NCBI GenBank assembly: GCA_018372555.1
Contig: JAHAIU010000001.1
Span: 1 to 64,000, forward strand
Direction: 5' to 3'
Origin: Clostridium sp.
GTDB lineage: Bacteria > Bacillota > Clostridia > Clostridiales > Clostridiaceae
DNA: 64,000 bases
Shown here in pieces: positions 63,209 to 64,000 of this stretch (position 1 is its first letter; each line of letters opens with the position of its first letter). The position numbers and the translations under genes are program-made. Below the pieces are notes generated by a model, which was given only the letters and a program-made list of their open reading frames with translations, was not told where the DNA came from and did no database searches.

Positions 63209-63397
63209 TTATTCTTCTACTGATATTGCAGTAACTGGACAGCTATCACAAGCTTCTCTAGTTGCGTCTTCATATTCAGCTGCTACTGGACCTTCCTTAG
63301 CTTGTGAAACTCCTGATTCTAATGAAAAAACCTCAGGACATATTCCTTCACATAATCCACATGATATACAAGTATTTTCGTCTACGAACGCTTTCAT
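63209..63397 (-). CDS. Ferredoxin, monocluster [4Fe-4S] type
   Basis: The 62-residue protein has Cys10, Cys13 and Cys16 (CISCGLC), Cys20 followed by PEVF, and Cys50 and Cys53 (CDSCPV). The spacing fits the one-cluster ferredoxins of Desulfovibrio gigas and Thermotoga type, in which Cys10, Cys13, Cys16 and Cys53 hold a [4Fe-4S] cluster and Cys20 and Cys50 may form a disulfide. It is a low-potential electron carrier. AAAGGAGGCGAGTTT precedes the ATG. Confidence 0.92.
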   Translation of the reverse strand: MKAFVDENTCISCGLCEGICPEVFSLESGVSQAKEGPVAAEYEDATREACDSCPVTAISVEE

Positions 63398-63558
63398 AAA
63401 CTCGCCTCCTTTATTTACATTAAATTTATATCTTCTTAAAATTTAACATGTATAATTATTACCTAATATACCATCATTATAAATAATTATATAAAAATGT
63501 CAATATTAACTACTGTTAATTATTAATGCCAAGCTCTAATTTAAAGTAATTATTTCTC

Positions 63559-64000
63559 TTATAATAAATTTATTGCATTTTCTCTACATACTTTCAAATT
63601 CTTTTCATCCCATATACTTGATTGAACCTCTCCAATATGAGCTTTGTTTAAAAAGAACATACAAATTCTTGATTGTCCAATTCCACCACCAACTGTAAAT
63701 GGTAGTTCATCATTTAATAACATCTTATGAAATTCAAATTCTCTTCTAAAATCATTATCTGAAACTCTTAACTGGTAATCTAGTGACTCTTTATCAACTC
63801 TAATTCCCATAGACGAAAGCTCAAAAGCTCTATCTAGTAATGGATACCAGAATAATATATCTCCATTTAAATTCCAATCGTCATAGTCTGGACTTCTTCC
63901 ATCATGCTTTTCACCTGATTTTAACTTATCCCCTATCTTCATTAAGAAAACAGCCTTATGCTTTTTACATATAGCATCTTCTCTTTCTTTACTTGTTAAA
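63559..64000 (-). CDS. asnA: Aspartate--ammonia ligase, 5'-truncated by window edge
   Basis: The reverse frame from the window edge to the stop at 63559 encodes 147 codons: [20 protein letters not shown], then [36 protein letters not shown] and [20 protein letters not shown]. These are the C-terminal half of AsnA (family length about 330), the class II synthetase-like enzyme making asparagine from aspartate, ammonia and ATP. The N-terminal half lies beyond position 64000. Confidence 0.95.
   Translation of the reverse strand, partial: LTSKEREDAICKKHKAVFLMKIGDKLKSGEKHDGRSPDYDDWNLNGDILFWYPLLDRAFELSSMGIRVDKESLDYQLRVSDNDFRREFEFHKMLLNDELPFTVGGGIGQSRICMFFLNKAHIGEVQSSIWDEKNLKVCRENAINLL

Overview
The window is a gene-dense stretch of a very AT-rich, low-GC Gram-positive chromosome. 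Everything points to a spore-forming anaerobe of Clostridium sensu stricto: an alpha/beta-type SASP, a YtxC-like sporulation protein, a CymR-type Rrf2 regulator, a valine T-box, a split ThrE exporter, a monocluster ferredoxin, and AGGAGG-type ribosome binding sites before nearly every gene. No rRNA, CRISPR array or intact prophage is visible. The species cannot be fixed from the sequence alone.

Layout. 1-6.4 kb: rplT (cut by the window edge) and rpmI behind their own promoter and attenuated leader, ytxC, a DUF6873-like gene, an HD hydrolase, tRNA-Cys, a UppS-like prenyltransferase, hslO, a methyltransferase and a SASP. 6.5-18.4 kb: lysine/diaminopimelate genes asd-dapA-dapB, then an oppBCDFA oligopeptide importer, then cobO-aminotransferase divergent from dapH; together the dap genes suggest the N-acetyl branch of the DAP pathway. 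18.4-24 kb: tandem-OB SSB-like protein, polysaccharide deacetylase, DUF4364, a beta-propeller, a TSCPD protein, a PGRP-type amidase, and a heme oxygenase under two Fur-box-like sites. 24.2-28.2 kb: cysK-cymR and a NitT/TauT-type ABC importer. 28.3-35 kb: rnz, deoD, a two-repeat amidase, and a coupled set of two ATP-grasp ligases plus folC. 35.3-43.4 kb: valS with its T-box, a 42-residue protein, a PfkB kinase, a TPR protein, a membrane transglutaminase, recX and an M16 peptidase. 43.8-51.5 kb: a two-component system, an unknown two-gene operon divergent from a membrane-anchored GH-like protein across a perfect palindrome, topB and a VanZ-like protein. 52-54 kb: the one clearly accessory patch, a decayed IS3-family element followed by tandem structured repeats. 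54-64 kb: SDR, dipeptidase, metallophosphoesterase, two secreted cell-wall or amidase-type proteins, exoA, glyA, split thrE, ferredoxin and a partial asnA.

Most of the window is conserved housekeeping. The least explained items are a dispersed MITE-like repeat family lying at gene ends (one copy supplies the C-terminus of an amidase), the tandem hairpin/terminator element at about 53.65-54.0 kb, the ATP-grasp/ATP-grasp/folC cluster, the unknown operon at 46.3-47.2 kb with its palindrome, and the absence of infC upstream of rpmI. Promoter, operator and repeat calls are by eye; functions without a named family are left open.
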